From Pedobacter faecalis (lineage in GTDB: Bacteria; Bacteroidota; Bacteroidia; Sphingobacteriales; Sphingobacteriaceae): a stretch of 64,000 nucleotides of DNA. The notes beneath the pieces are model-generated. The model saw nothing but the letters and a program-made list of their open reading frames with translations, had not been told where the DNA came from and did not search any database. Positions 51,518 to 59,442 of the stretch are shown here, piece after piece; position 1 is the stretch's first letter, and each line of letters begins with the position of its first letter. The position numbers and the translations under genes are program-made. The stretch covers positions 2,232,001 through 2,296,000 of the forward strand of contig NZ_JARXOW010000001.1 in the NCBI RefSeq assembly GCF_030182585.1, read 5' to 3'.

Positions 51518-52918
51518 CTAAATACCAGCGGCCATTTCGATGGCCCTTCGCAATGCCGCTATCTTGTTATTTACTTCATTTAATTCACTTTCCGCTATGG
51601 AATCGGCCACAATTCCTGCTCCCGCCCTATAATGGAGTTCATTATTTTTACTCATAAAAGTCCGGATCATGATACAATGGTTAAAATCACCATTGAAGCC
51701 CATATATCCCAGGGCGCCAGCATAAAAATTACGCCCAAGTCCCTCATAGTCATCGATCAGCTGCATTGCCCGGTACTTAGGGGCGCCGCTGAGCGTTCCC
51801 GCTGGGTATGTGTCGGCAACCACCTTAAAAGCAGAGACCTGGTCCTGTAAACTGCCGCTGACTTTAGACACGAGATGAATTAGGTGAGAGTAGTACTGCA
51901 CTTCCTTAAAAGATTTTACCTCCACCCCATTGCAATGCCGGCTCAGATCATTCCTCGCCAGGTCTACCAGCATCACGTGCTCAGCGCTCTCCTTGGGATC
52001 CTGTTCAAGTTTACGCGCCTGTTCCGCATCCTCTTCATCATTACCTGTTCGTTTAAATGTTCCCGCAATCGGAAAGATATTGGCTACGTTGTTCTTAATC
52101 GTAATCTGTGCCTCGGGCGAAGATCCGAAAAGCTTAAAGCTTCCATAATCGAAGTAAAACAGATACGGCGAGGGATTTATAGAGCGGAGGCAACGGTAAA
52201 CGTTAAATTCATCACCCTTAAAGCCCTGCTTAAAAGCTCTGGACGGAACAATTTGAAAAACATCTCCCCTTAGGATATGCTTTTTCATCTTTTCCACCAT
52301 CTCCATGAATGCTTCGTCGGTCAGATTAGATTCTTCCTTCCCGGAAGACCTAAAGCTATACTCCGGGAAGTTCTTATTCTGGATCAGATATTCCATTTTT
52401 TCGAGATCATCAGATTTCTCTGCGCCAAAGGAATTCCCGAACAACGTTACTTCATTTCTGAAATGATCAATCGCAATAATATAGCGGTAAACATGATACT
52501 GCATCAAGGGTATTTCTTCTATTGGTCGCGTCGGAGCTGAGAAGGAGATGTCTTCAAAATACGGCACAGCATTCCATGTAAAATAACCGAACAGTCCGTT
52601 AGTTAAATCTTTAATAGCCGGAACCGGTTCAAGTTGGAATTTCGATTTAAAGCGCTCTATTTCCTCTACAAGGTTAAATTTTTCCTTCTCGAACTTCGTG
52701 CCGTCGGGAAAATACGTGGACAACACGCCCTTCTGCAACACAATCCCCGCTACGGGCTCTGCACACACAAAACTCATGGAGTTCTCGCGGCTATGATAGT
52801 CGGAACTTTCCAGCAGGATCGTATTCGGAAACACGTCGCGCAGCCTTAGGTAGATGCTCACCGGGGTAGTTGTATCGGCAAGCCTTCTTTTATACGTTGT
52901 TGTGATGGTGTATGTCAT
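51518..52918 (-). CDS. trpE: Anthranilate synthase component I
   Basis: Encodes 466 residues. The tryptophan feedback site motif LLESSDY near 35-41, IVPSRAFKQGF, SPEAQITIK, NIFPIAGTFKRTGND, VDLARNDLSRHC, TLSGAPKYRAMQLID and RAGAGIVADS are all present. TrpE forms anthranilate from chorismate with ammonia from TrpG. The leader of this gene holds a transcription attenuator with a Trp-containing leader ORF. Confidence 0.96.
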   Translation of the reverse strand: MTYTITTTYKRRLADTTTPVSIYLRLRDVFPNTILLESSDYHSRENSMSFVCAEPVAGIVLQKGVLSTYFPDGTKFEKEKFNLVEEIERFKSKFQLEPVPAIKDLTNGLFGYFTWNAVPYFEDISFSAPTRPIEEIPLMQYHVYRYIIAIDHFRNEVTLFGNSFGAEKSDDLEKMEYLIQNKNFPEYSFRSSGKEESNLTDEAFMEMVEKMKKHILRGDVFQIVPSRAFKQGFKGDEFNVYRCLRSINPSPYLFYFDYGSFKLFGSSPEAQITIKNNVANIFPIAGTFKRTGNDEEDAEQARKLEQDPKESAEHVMLVDLARNDLSRHCNGVEVKSFKEVQYYSHLIHLVSKVSGSLQDQVSAFKVVADTYPAGTLSGAPKYRAMQLIDDYEGLGRNFYAGALGYMGFNGDFNHCIMIRTFMSKNNELHYRAGAGIVADSIAESELNEVNNKIAALRRAIEMAAGI

Positions 52919-52951
52919 CAGTTATTTTTTAATCTTTTCTCGTAAAACCAC

Positions 52952-52990
52952 AAAAAACAAAAACCCGACGTGTGGTTCTACGTCGGGTTT
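52952..52990 (-). terminator. trp attenuator terminator hairpin
   Basis: On the minus strand AAACCCGACGT (52990-52980) pairs perfectly with ACGTCGGGTTT (52971-52961) over 11 bp around an 8-nt loop, and TTGTTTTTT follows. It lies between the leader ORF stop and trpE, about 33 nt before the trpE ATG. The CGACG core of its 5' arm is complementary to two CGTCG pentamers in the leader ORF, which could form a weak antiterminator. Confidence 0.85.
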
Positions 52991-53016
52991 TCAATGTGGT
53001 TGGTTTAGGTTGACAA

Positions 53017-53094
53017 CTATATTGTACACAAAGCTTCGACGGAACGCTTATCAGAGTTACGACGCCATTGCCATGTATGTGTATTGTTAATCAT
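53017..53094 (-). CDS. trp leader peptide (25 residues, Trp at 8 and 10)
   Basis: Translation of the minus strand from ATG at 53094 gives MINNTHTWQWRRNSDKRSVE then ALCTI and a TAG at 53017. Trp at residues 8 and 10 (TGG CAA TGG) in a 25-residue ORF directly upstream of a terminator hairpin and trpE is the layout of a ribosome-mediated trp attenuator. The -7 element of the promoter ends only 6 nt before the ATG, so the leader ORF is probably leaderless or has a few bases at most; no Shine-Dalgarno is present. The ORF is too short to appear in routine annotation. Confidence 0.8.
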   Translation of the reverse strand: MINNTHTWQWRRNSDKRSVEALCTI

Positions 53095-53100
53095 GTGTCA

Positions 53101-53130
53101 CAAAAATATAAATAAATCAAGCAAAGCAAA
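53101..53130 (-). promoter_or_regulatory. Promoter for the trp leader and operon
   Basis: TTTG (53130-53127), 18 nt, TATTTTTG (53108-53101): exact at both elements, same spacing as the exbB promoter. It lies 16 nt after the stop of the membrane-protein gene, with no terminator between. Confidence 0.6.
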
Positions 53131-53146
53131 ATATATTTGTAAAAAT

Positions 53147-53590
53147 TTATGAAACACCAAAGAAAGAGCGTGTAGGATCAGCCTTGGTCATCGCGATTAT
53201 TGCAGCAATGATCACAACGACAGCTAAACCGAAATAAATGGATATCGCACGATGTTTTGCCTGAGCTACCTCAAAACGCTTTGAACGTGCATTGCCCACA
53301 GTGATCAGGATGATGGCAAAGATCATCATGCCGATATGCTCCATCTTCCAGTATCGAGCAAGCGGAACACTGCTCTCACCAGAAAACCAATCCCCCAGAA
53401 AGTAAAGCGCCAGGCCCAAAAGTAATTGGATATGCGCAGATATCAGGGCGAAAACATTTAGCTTCCTGTTCCCCTCTGTGTAAGGTTTACTGCCAAGCCA
53501 CCCGGCTACAGCCTGAATGGTGGCCAGAACTAATAGGAGCAAAACAACATAGCGCCAACCTGAATGTGCGCTTCTTAAAATATCGTACAT
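53147..53590 (-). CDS. Four-helix membrane protein, cytochrome b-like Bacteroidota family
   Basis: Encodes 147 residues from the ATG at 53590. Four hydrophobic segments (about 13-32, 47-66, 82-102, 116-138). It belongs to a family common in Bacteroidota and sometimes annotated as cytochrome b-like; histidines are placed near membrane faces in SAHSGWRYV, SAHIQLLLGL, MEHIGMM and KHRAIS, which might ligate haem. That role is not proven. The longer start at 53617 passes through the promoter -7 element and is rejected. Confidence 0.75.
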   Translation of the reverse strand: MYDILRSAHSGWRYVVLLLLVLATIQAVAGWLGSKPYTEGNRKLNVFALISAHIQLLLGLALYFLGDWFSGESSVPLARYWKMEHIGMMIFAIILITVGNARSKRFEVAQAKHRAISIYFGLAVVVIIAAIIAMTKADPTRSFFGVS

Positions 53591-53604
53591 AAGTCTTTTT
53601 CTTT

Positions 53605-53634
53605 CAAAAATAGTCAATTAAAATTACGGCACAA
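53605..53634 (-). promoter_or_regulatory. Promoter for the four-helix membrane protein
   Basis: TTG (53634-53632), 19 nt, TATTTTTG (53612-53605), an exact -7 match, 14 nt before the ATG at 53590. Confidence 0.6.
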
Positions 53635-53812
53635 CCTCAGTTAAGAACCGACAATCTGCGCCGACCTCTAAATCTCGGTCCCTCAACGACCGTTGTATCA
53701 AAAAAGATACATATGCGACAAGCTTTTAAGTCTGCCAACGCCCTTCCAGACGCGTTTTTTTCGGGTTGGCACACTTCTTTCTAGGCATACTGCGAAACAA
53801 AAACATACAATT

Positions 53813-54424
53813 ATGAAAAAGTTATTTATCGTAGCAATAGGCTTATTTATGGCGACAGCCGCAACCGCACAAGATGGAATCCGTTTAGGCGTTAAAGCAG
53901 GAGTGAATTTACCCAATGTAATTAAAGATGATGGCGACAATGATTTCGACACCAAGATCAATACTGGCTTTAATGCAGGTATCACCTTGGATATCCCCCT
54001 GATTACGGGTCTGGCCTTTACTCCGGAGTTGTTGTACTCGACGAAAGGTTTTAAACGTGACAATGCCTTGGGCGAGTACAGAACAACGACTCACTTTATT
54101 GACGTGCCGATCCTGGCATCAATTAATCTCGGCGGAAGTGGACTCAACTTGGTAGCTGGCCCGCAGGTGTCTTTCCTTTTGTCTACTAAAAACAAGTTCG
54201 AAAATGACTTTGGTTCGGTAGAACAGGAAATTGAGGAAGATAGCGATCGCTTTAAGAAAAGCCTGCTAGGTGGTGTCATCGGACTTCGTTACGACATCAA
54301 CAACCAGTGGGATATCCACGGCCGTTATGCGCTTGACTTCCAGAAAAATAATGAGGACGGCACCAGTCAGACACCTGAATTCAAAAATCAGGTATTTTCC
54401 ATCGGTCTGGGACTTAAATTTTAA
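53813..54424 (+). CDS. Outer-membrane beta-barrel protein (PorT/OmpX-like family)
   Basis: Encodes 203 residues from the ATG at 53813 with a signal peptide (MKKLFIVAIGLFMATAATAQ). The mature part alternates strands with aromatic ends and closes with a C-terminal QVFSIGLGLKF typical of beta-barrels; repeated GVKAGVNLPN, FNAGITLDIPL and LLGGVIGLRYDIN patterns match the PorT-type outer-membrane family. Probably an eight-stranded barrel. A longer in-frame start at 53693 has no signal and is not credible. A short palindrome TGTATC-A6-GATACA lies at 53694-53711. Confidence 0.8.
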   Translation: MKKLFIVAIGLFMATAATAQDGIRLGVKAGVNLPNVIKDDGDNDFDTKINTGFNAGITLDIPLITGLAFTPELLYSTKGFKRDNALGEYRTTTHFIDVPILASINLGGSGLNLVAGPQVSFLLSTKNKFENDFGSVEQEIEEDSDRFKKSLLGGVIGLRYDINNQWDIHGRYALDFQKNNEDGTSQTPEFKNQVFSIGLGLKF

Positions 54425-54443
54425 GACAATCCCAATCAACATC

Positions 54444-54472
54444 AAAAGCCGCCTGATCAGCGGCTTTTTTTA
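54444..54472 (+). terminator. Intrinsic terminator of the beta-barrel gene
   Basis: AAAAGCCGC (54444-54452) pairs with GCGGCTTTT (54460-54468) over 9 bp around a 7-nt loop, followed by more T. It lies 20 nt after the stop. Confidence 0.85.
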
Positions 54473-54480
54473 TAAATTTG
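54473..54480 (+). promoter_or_regulatory. Candidate -7 element for the GH3-addA-addB operon
   Basis: TAAATTTG, exact consensus, directly after the terminator; no -33 match at the right distance. Confidence 0.3.
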
Positions 54481-54520
54481 GATCAGGACAATTCCTAGCC
54501 GTAACGACATCGACATACAC

Positions 54521-56221
54521 ATGGATTTCAAATACATTATAGCCCTTTCCACATTAATCACTGCATTCTTTTCCGCTGGCGCTCAAAGCAGCTATCTGCA
54601 GGCTTTAGAGACGCCCAACCCCTGGGTCGACTCTGTCTTTAAAAGCTTAAACAAAACAGAAAAAATTGCCCAACTTTTCTTTGTCCGGGCACATACGAAC
54701 CGTGGAAAAGCCTATGAAGACTCCGTGGCAAAGGTCATAAAACGCGAGCGTATCGGGGGGCTTGTCTTCTTTCAAGGCGGGCCAGGACGGCAAGCTGTAC
54801 TCACCAACACCTATCAGTCTTTAGCCGAAGTACCCTTGCTGATTATGTCTGACGGCGAGTGGGGACTTGGTATGCGGCTTGACAGCACCGTCGCCTATCC
54901 TTATCAGATGGCTTTAGGCGCTATCCAGCAACCTCAGCTGCTATACAGAATGGGTCAGGAAATCGCAAAAGATTACAAACGTATCGGTATGCACATGAAC
55001 CTCGCGCCAGATGTTGACATAAATAACAATATCAACAATCCAGTGATCAATTACCGCTCTTTCGGCGACAACAAGTACCATGTCACCGCCCGGGCAGGCG
55101 CCTATATGAAAGGTATGCAGGATGGCGGATTACTAGTTACACTTAAACACTTCCCCGGCCATGGTGATACCGACGTCGATTCACATTATGATCTTCCGCT
55201 GCTCCCGTTTTCCAGAGAACGGCTCGACAGTTTGGAGATATACCCATTCCGGGAACTCATTCAGGCGGGTGCGGCCGGCGTTATGATCGCACACATGAAC
55301 ATTCCTGCGCTAGACCCCACCAAGAATATTCCCTCCACGCTCTCCCGGCCTATCGTACAGGGCATTCTAAAAGACGGTCTGGGATTTAAAGGCCTCGTAG
55401 TTACGGATGCAATGGAAATGAAAGGCGTTGTGAAACATTTCCCCGAAGGAGAGGCTGATGTGATGAGCATTGTAGCCGGAAACGACATTTTGGAACTTTC
55501 TGAAAACAGCAGAAGAGGCATACGAATGGTCCGCCGGGCGGTTCGGCAGGAGCGTATTCCCATGGAGCGGATCGATGAAAGCGTGAAGAAAATCCTTACC
55601 GCTAAGTACTGGGCCGGTCTTCACACCAGAGATACTATAAACGAGCATCATGTCTATGATGACGTAAACCGTGCAGAGAGTATGCATCTGCGAAAGGAAC
55701 TCGCCAACGCGGCAATGACCATGGTGAAAGGAAAAAGCTATATAAATACCCTCTCCCCGGCCAAACGGACCGTCATCGTCGCTGTCGGCACCCCTGACGA
55801 GACGCTGTTCCAGCGCGAGCTCCGCTCGTACTACAGCGGATCCACCACCTACCGGCTCGATAAAAATGCCTCCGCAAACCAGATTTCGGCCGTTATGAGG
55901 AACATCGGAACTCAGGACCAGATCATTGTTAGTATTCATGACACTCGAGTTAGGCCCGGTAACAATATTCCACTCAGCGCCGACCTTAAGATGTTCATCC
56001 GCGACATGGCCGCAAGGAAGGCATCGTTTGCTTTGTTTGCCAATCCCTATAACTTGGCCGTGCTTCCGGGGCTTGAACAGGCAGGAGCTCTTCTGCTCGC
56101 CTATCAGAAAGAAGATTTTATGCAACAGGCAGCGGCAGACGTGTTTAAAAATAAACTAGTGCCTACAGGTAAACTTCCGGTGACCGTCAACGCTTATTTT
56201 AAAGCAGGCGATGGCGAATAA
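54521..56221 (+). CDS. Exported NagZ-like GH3 beta-N-acetylglucosaminidase
   Basis: Encodes 566 residues with a signal peptide (about 1-22). The GH3 catalytic barrel carries the NagZ signature KHFPGHGDTDVDSH at 209-222, which supplies the His/Asp acid-base pair, and the nucleophile Asp296 in LVVTDAMEMKG. A C-terminal alpha/beta domain (about 400-566) follows. NagZ-type enzymes release GlcNAc from muropeptides in peptidoglycan turnover. Many Bacteroidota homologues carry a C-terminal beta-lactamase-like serine hydrolase, not present here. It overlaps the addA-like start by 11 nt. Confidence 0.9.
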   Translation: MDFKYIIALSTLITAFFSAGAQSSYLQALETPNPWVDSVFKSLNKTEKIAQLFFVRAHTNRGKAYEDSVAKVIKRERIGGLVFFQGGPGRQAVLTNTYQSLAEVPLLIMSDGEWGLGMRLDSTVAYPYQMALGAIQQPQLLYRMGQEIAKDYKRIGMHMNLAPDVDINNNINNPVINYRSFGDNKYHVTARAGAYMKGMQDGGLLVTLKHFPGHGDTDVDSHYDLPLLPFSRERLDSLEIYPFRELIQAGAAGVMIAHMNIPALDPTKNIPSTLSRPIVQGILKDGLGFKGLVVTDAMEMKGVVKHFPEGEADVMSIVAGNDILELSENSRRGIRMVRRAVRQERIPMERIDESVKKILTAKYWAGLHTRDTINEHHVYDDVNRAESMHLRKELANAAMTMVKGKSYINTLSPAKRTVIVAVGTPDETLFQRELRSYYSGSTTYRLDKNASANQISAVMRNIGTQDQIIVSIHDTRVRPGNNIPLSADLKMFIRDMAARKASFALFANPYNLAVLPGLEQAGALLLAYQKEDFMQQAAADVFKNKLVPTGKLPVTVNAYFKAGDGE

Positions 56222-59200
56222 ACCTCTAAAAATACTTCAGGCATCTGCGGGCTCCGGTAAAACCTTCAGCCTCACGGCACATTATCTCACCCTCCTGCTT
56301 TCTGGCGAAAACAAATACAGGGAAATACTTGCCGTAACTTTTACAAACAAAGCCACAGAGGAGATGAAAACCCGGATACTGGACGTACTTGAGGGCTTTG
56401 CCCGTGGAGAGCCCCGATACGACAGCTACCGTGAAATTGTGTTAAAAGCACACCCTAAACTGGACGCAGCAGAACTGCGCGACCGGGCCGACCGTATTTA
56501 TCGCAAGATACTGCACGACTATAGCCGCTTCTCTGTCAGCACGATTGATGGCTTCGTGCAAAAGGTGATCCGCGGATTTGCCTTTGAACTCGGTCTCGAT
56601 ACATCCTACAACCTGGAAATGAACTATGAAAAGGTTAAGGAAGAGCTGGTCAGCAAGCTTGACGAAGCACTGGACCACAACAAGCAGTTGCTCCAATGGA
56701 TTATCGATCTGGCTATCGAACGGATCAGTGATAACAAGAGCTGGAACTATAAGACGGAACTCTATAATCTCATCGGTGAGATATTTAAGGAACGTTTTCA
56801 GTCTTTCGAAGACGCGGTGTCTGCTATGGGTGACAATGAAATAGACGCCTTGTTTAAACGCTATATTGACGTCAATAAAGAAGCCATTAAAAATTTTGAG
56901 GGGGAACTCACGAACCTCGCCATAGAAGCGCAGGATATCTTCAACCGTTTCGGAGTTGAAAAGGAACACCTCAACAGGAAATCGCAGAGCCCGCTGGCCA
57001 AAATCCCGATGATTATTGGCGGTGACCTTTCAAAGATCGAGGCGCTTTTTAACTTTGTTGACGACCCGGATATATGGTTCCAGAAAAACACGCGGCTCGA
57101 CGAAGTGTATGCAGCGCTGAACCCCGTACTCAAAAAAATTCAGACATATTATACGACCCACCTGCCGCAGTACACACTTGCCCTGGCATTCAATAAAAAC
57201 TTATATTACCTGCGCCTGATGCAGGAGATCGCCGTTTTACTGAAGCTGTACAGAGAAGAAAACGATAACCTGCTTATCAGCGACGCACAGAAATTGATCT
57301 CCGGTATAACCGACGATGCCGGCGACAATCCGTCATTTATCTGGGAGAAAGTGGGCACGCGCTACCGAAACTTTCTATTCGACGAATTTCAGGATACCTC
57401 GACCAGTCAGTGGAACAGCTTTCGCTCTTTGCTCACCAATGCGATTGCCACGCCGACAGAGCATCTGATCGACCACCTGATTGTTGGTGACACCAAACAA
57501 TCGATATACCGCTGGCGCAATGGCGACTGGAATATTCTGCACAGTCAGGCCCGGCTGGACGTTGGGGCCGACAGGGTACTGGAAGAAAGCCTGGAAGAGA
57601 ACTACCGCAGTGCTGAAAACATCATTACATTCAATAATTTCTTGTACGTGCAGGTGCCGCGCCTCCTGCAGGAGGACTTAAACGCTACTATACAAACTAG
57701 ACCGTCTGCAATCTGCGAATGGTGGCAGCAGAAAGGGTTTGAGCAGATCATCACCTCTATATATTCAACCGCGGTACAGCAGACTGCCAAATCCACGCCT
57801 ATGGGCGGCACCATCCGCATTCGCAAAATCGGGAAAGAAGATGCCGACGCAGGTCAGCGCTTTTCTGAAAGTGTATTCCGGGATATTGCGCTCGATGAGT
57901 TGGTAAAAGAGATCAGCCACCTAAAAACAGATCTGGGCTATGCAGCAAAAGACATCGCCATTCTGGTGCGGTCAAATACGGAAGCTGTACTGACCGTAAA
58001 AAAGCTCATGAGCCAGGGAATTGAGGTGATTTCCGGTGAAGCGTTGATGGTTTCGGCCAATTCAGCCATTCAGCTTATAGTCGAAACGCTAAGGGTGTTC
58101 ACCGGCGTCGACACACAAACCGCTCTGCACAAAGCGAACTGCATTGCATTATATCATGCCCTTAAGGCTGAGAGCCTGGATGCGAGCCATTATATGGGCT
58201 TAAATAACATATCGCTTAGCAATTTGCATCATGTTTTGCCTGCCGCACTTTGCACGAACTGGCAAAGCTGGATACAGCTGCCACTGCCGGAGCTCGTGGA
58301 GATGCTCATAGAGGCGTATGGACTGAGCGAAATGGAAGAACATTTACCCTATTTGCTCGCATTTCGGGATCTGACCTGCAATGCAGGAAAGCTGGGTGAA
58401 AAAGGGATTGTCGCTTTTCTGGAATGGTGGAGCCAGGAAGGCATCACAAAATCACTCCCCTCTCCGGAAACTGCAGACGCCGTCCAGGTCATCACTATCC
58501 ATAAGTCGAAGGGACTTGCGTTCCGTGCTGTTTTTATTCCTTTCTGTACTTGGGAGATCAAGGGCAAAGCCAACAGCATCTTCTGGGTTTCTTCTACCAA
58601 CACGGCCTATAGCGAACTAAGAGGTATCCCGTTGCGGTACAGCGAAAGCCTAAGCAACTCGGTCGTTGCGCAGGCCTATTACGAGGAACTCCTTTATAAT
58701 TATATGGACGCGTTGAACATGCTGTACGTGGCCACTACAAGAGCGAAGGACTACCTTTCTATCGGCACCATGGTTAAAAAGGACACGGCTAAGTTAAGCA
58801 CAGTAGGTGACGTGCTGAACAATATTTTTCAACAGGAATTTGACGAGAACAACGTCTATGAAATCGTCGATGTGGTTCCCGAACGGGATACTCAAACGCA
58901 CGATACGACGAAGATCAAGCTCGACCATTATCCGGTGTCGACCCGTCTTTCGAACTTGTACCTCGACACGCAGGAGCGGCACTTGAAGCATCTCCTGAAT
59001 ATGGATAAGTCCAGCAGGCGGGGATCGCTGCTTCATGATGTCCTGGCCAATGCCACGACCGCCCAGCAGGTTGAGGATTACCTGTCAGTGCTCGTGCTCG
59101 ATGGGATCGTTCAGGAGACGGAAAGTGAAGAATTGAAAATGGCTGCGCAAAAGGTGCTGAGCAATCCTGATCTCCAGGCTATACTTAACAGGCCTTCTGA

Positions 59201-59432
59201 AAGTATTACCGAGAAAAACATCATCGACCCGCAGGGCAAGATACACAGGCCAGATCTTGTACTCATCAATGGGGATCAGGTGGTCATTCTCGACTACAAA
59301 TTCACGCTGACAGAAGCGGCAGAACACTTGCAGCAGGTTTTGAAGTACAAGTCGCTCTTTACCCAAATGGGCTATTCAAAGGTCGACGGGTACTTATTTT
59401 ATGCGGTAACCGGCCAATTAAGACCCATTTAG
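56211..59432 (+). CDS. AddA/RecB-like UvrD-family helicase-nuclease
   Basis: Encodes 1073 residues. The helicase starts at residue 7 with LQASAGSGKTFSLT (Walker A), then AVTFTNKATEEMKTRI, FLFDEFQDTST (motif II), VGDTKQSIYRWRNGD, VITIHKSKGLAFRAVFIP and LYVATTRAKDYLSIG. A C-terminal PD-(D/E)XK nuclease domain ends in IHRPDLVLINGDQ and VVILDYKF. It pairs with the AddB-like gene downstream, 10 nt away, as a double-strand-break end-processing enzyme. Overlap with the GH3 gene by 11 nt suggests one transcript. Confidence 0.9.
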   Translation: MANKPLKILQASAGSGKTFSLTAHYLTLLLSGENKYREILAVTFTNKATEEMKTRILDVLEGFARGEPRYDSYREIVLKAHPKLDAAELRDRADRIYRKILHDYSRFSVSTIDGFVQKVIRGFAFELGLDTSYNLEMNYEKVKEELVSKLDEALDHNKQLLQWIIDLAIERISDNKSWNYKTELYNLIGEIFKERFQSFEDAVSAMGDNEIDALFKRYIDVNKEAIKNFEGELTNLAIEAQDIFNRFGVEKEHLNRKSQSPLAKIPMIIGGDLSKIEALFNFVDDPDIWFQKNTRLDEVYAALNPVLKKIQTYYTTHLPQYTLALAFNKNLYYLRLMQEIAVLLKLYREENDNLLISDAQKLISGITDDAGDNPSFIWEKVGTRYRNFLFDEFQDTSTSQWNSFRSLLTNAIATPTEHLIDHLIVGDTKQSIYRWRNGDWNILHSQARLDVGADRVLEESLEENYRSAENIITFNNFLYVQVPRLLQEDLNATIQTRPSAICEWWQQKGFEQIITSIYSTAVQQTAKSTPMGGTIRIRKIGKEDADAGQRFSESVFRDIALDELVKEISHLKTDLGYAAKDIAILVRSNTEAVLTVKKLMSQGIEVISGEALMVSANSAIQLIVETLRVFTGVDTQTALHKANCIALYHALKAESLDASHYMGLNNISLSNLHHVLPAALCTNWQSWIQLPLPELVEMLIEAYGLSEMEEHLPYLLAFRDLTCNAGKLGEKGIVAFLEWWSQEGITKSLPSPETADAVQVITIHKSKGLAFRAVFIPFCTWEIKGKANSIFWVSSTNTAYSELRGIPLRYSESLSNSVVAQAYYEELLYNYMDALNMLYVATTRAKDYLSIGTMVKKDTAKLSTVGDVLNNIFQQEFDENNVYEIVDVVPERDTQTHDTTKIKLDHYPVSTRLSNLYLDTQERHLKHLLNMDKSSRRGSLLHDVLANATTAQQVEDYLSVLVLDGIVQETESEELKMAAQKVLSNPDLQAILNRPSESITEKNIIDPQGKIHRPDLVLINGDQVVILDYKFTLTEAAEHLQQVLKYKSLFTQMGYSKVDGYLFYAVTGQLRPI

Positions 59433-59442
59433 TTTGAACAGC

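Noticed and set aside
53774..53792. Sigma-54-like promoter TGGCAC-N5-TTTCT before the beta-barrel gene
   Set aside because: The -24 part fits, but the invariant GC of the -12 element is TC here, so I do not claim it.
55367..56125. 252-residue minus-strand open frame inside the GH3 gene
   Set aside because: Shadow of the GH3 coding frame, whose catalytic motifs are intact on the plus strand.
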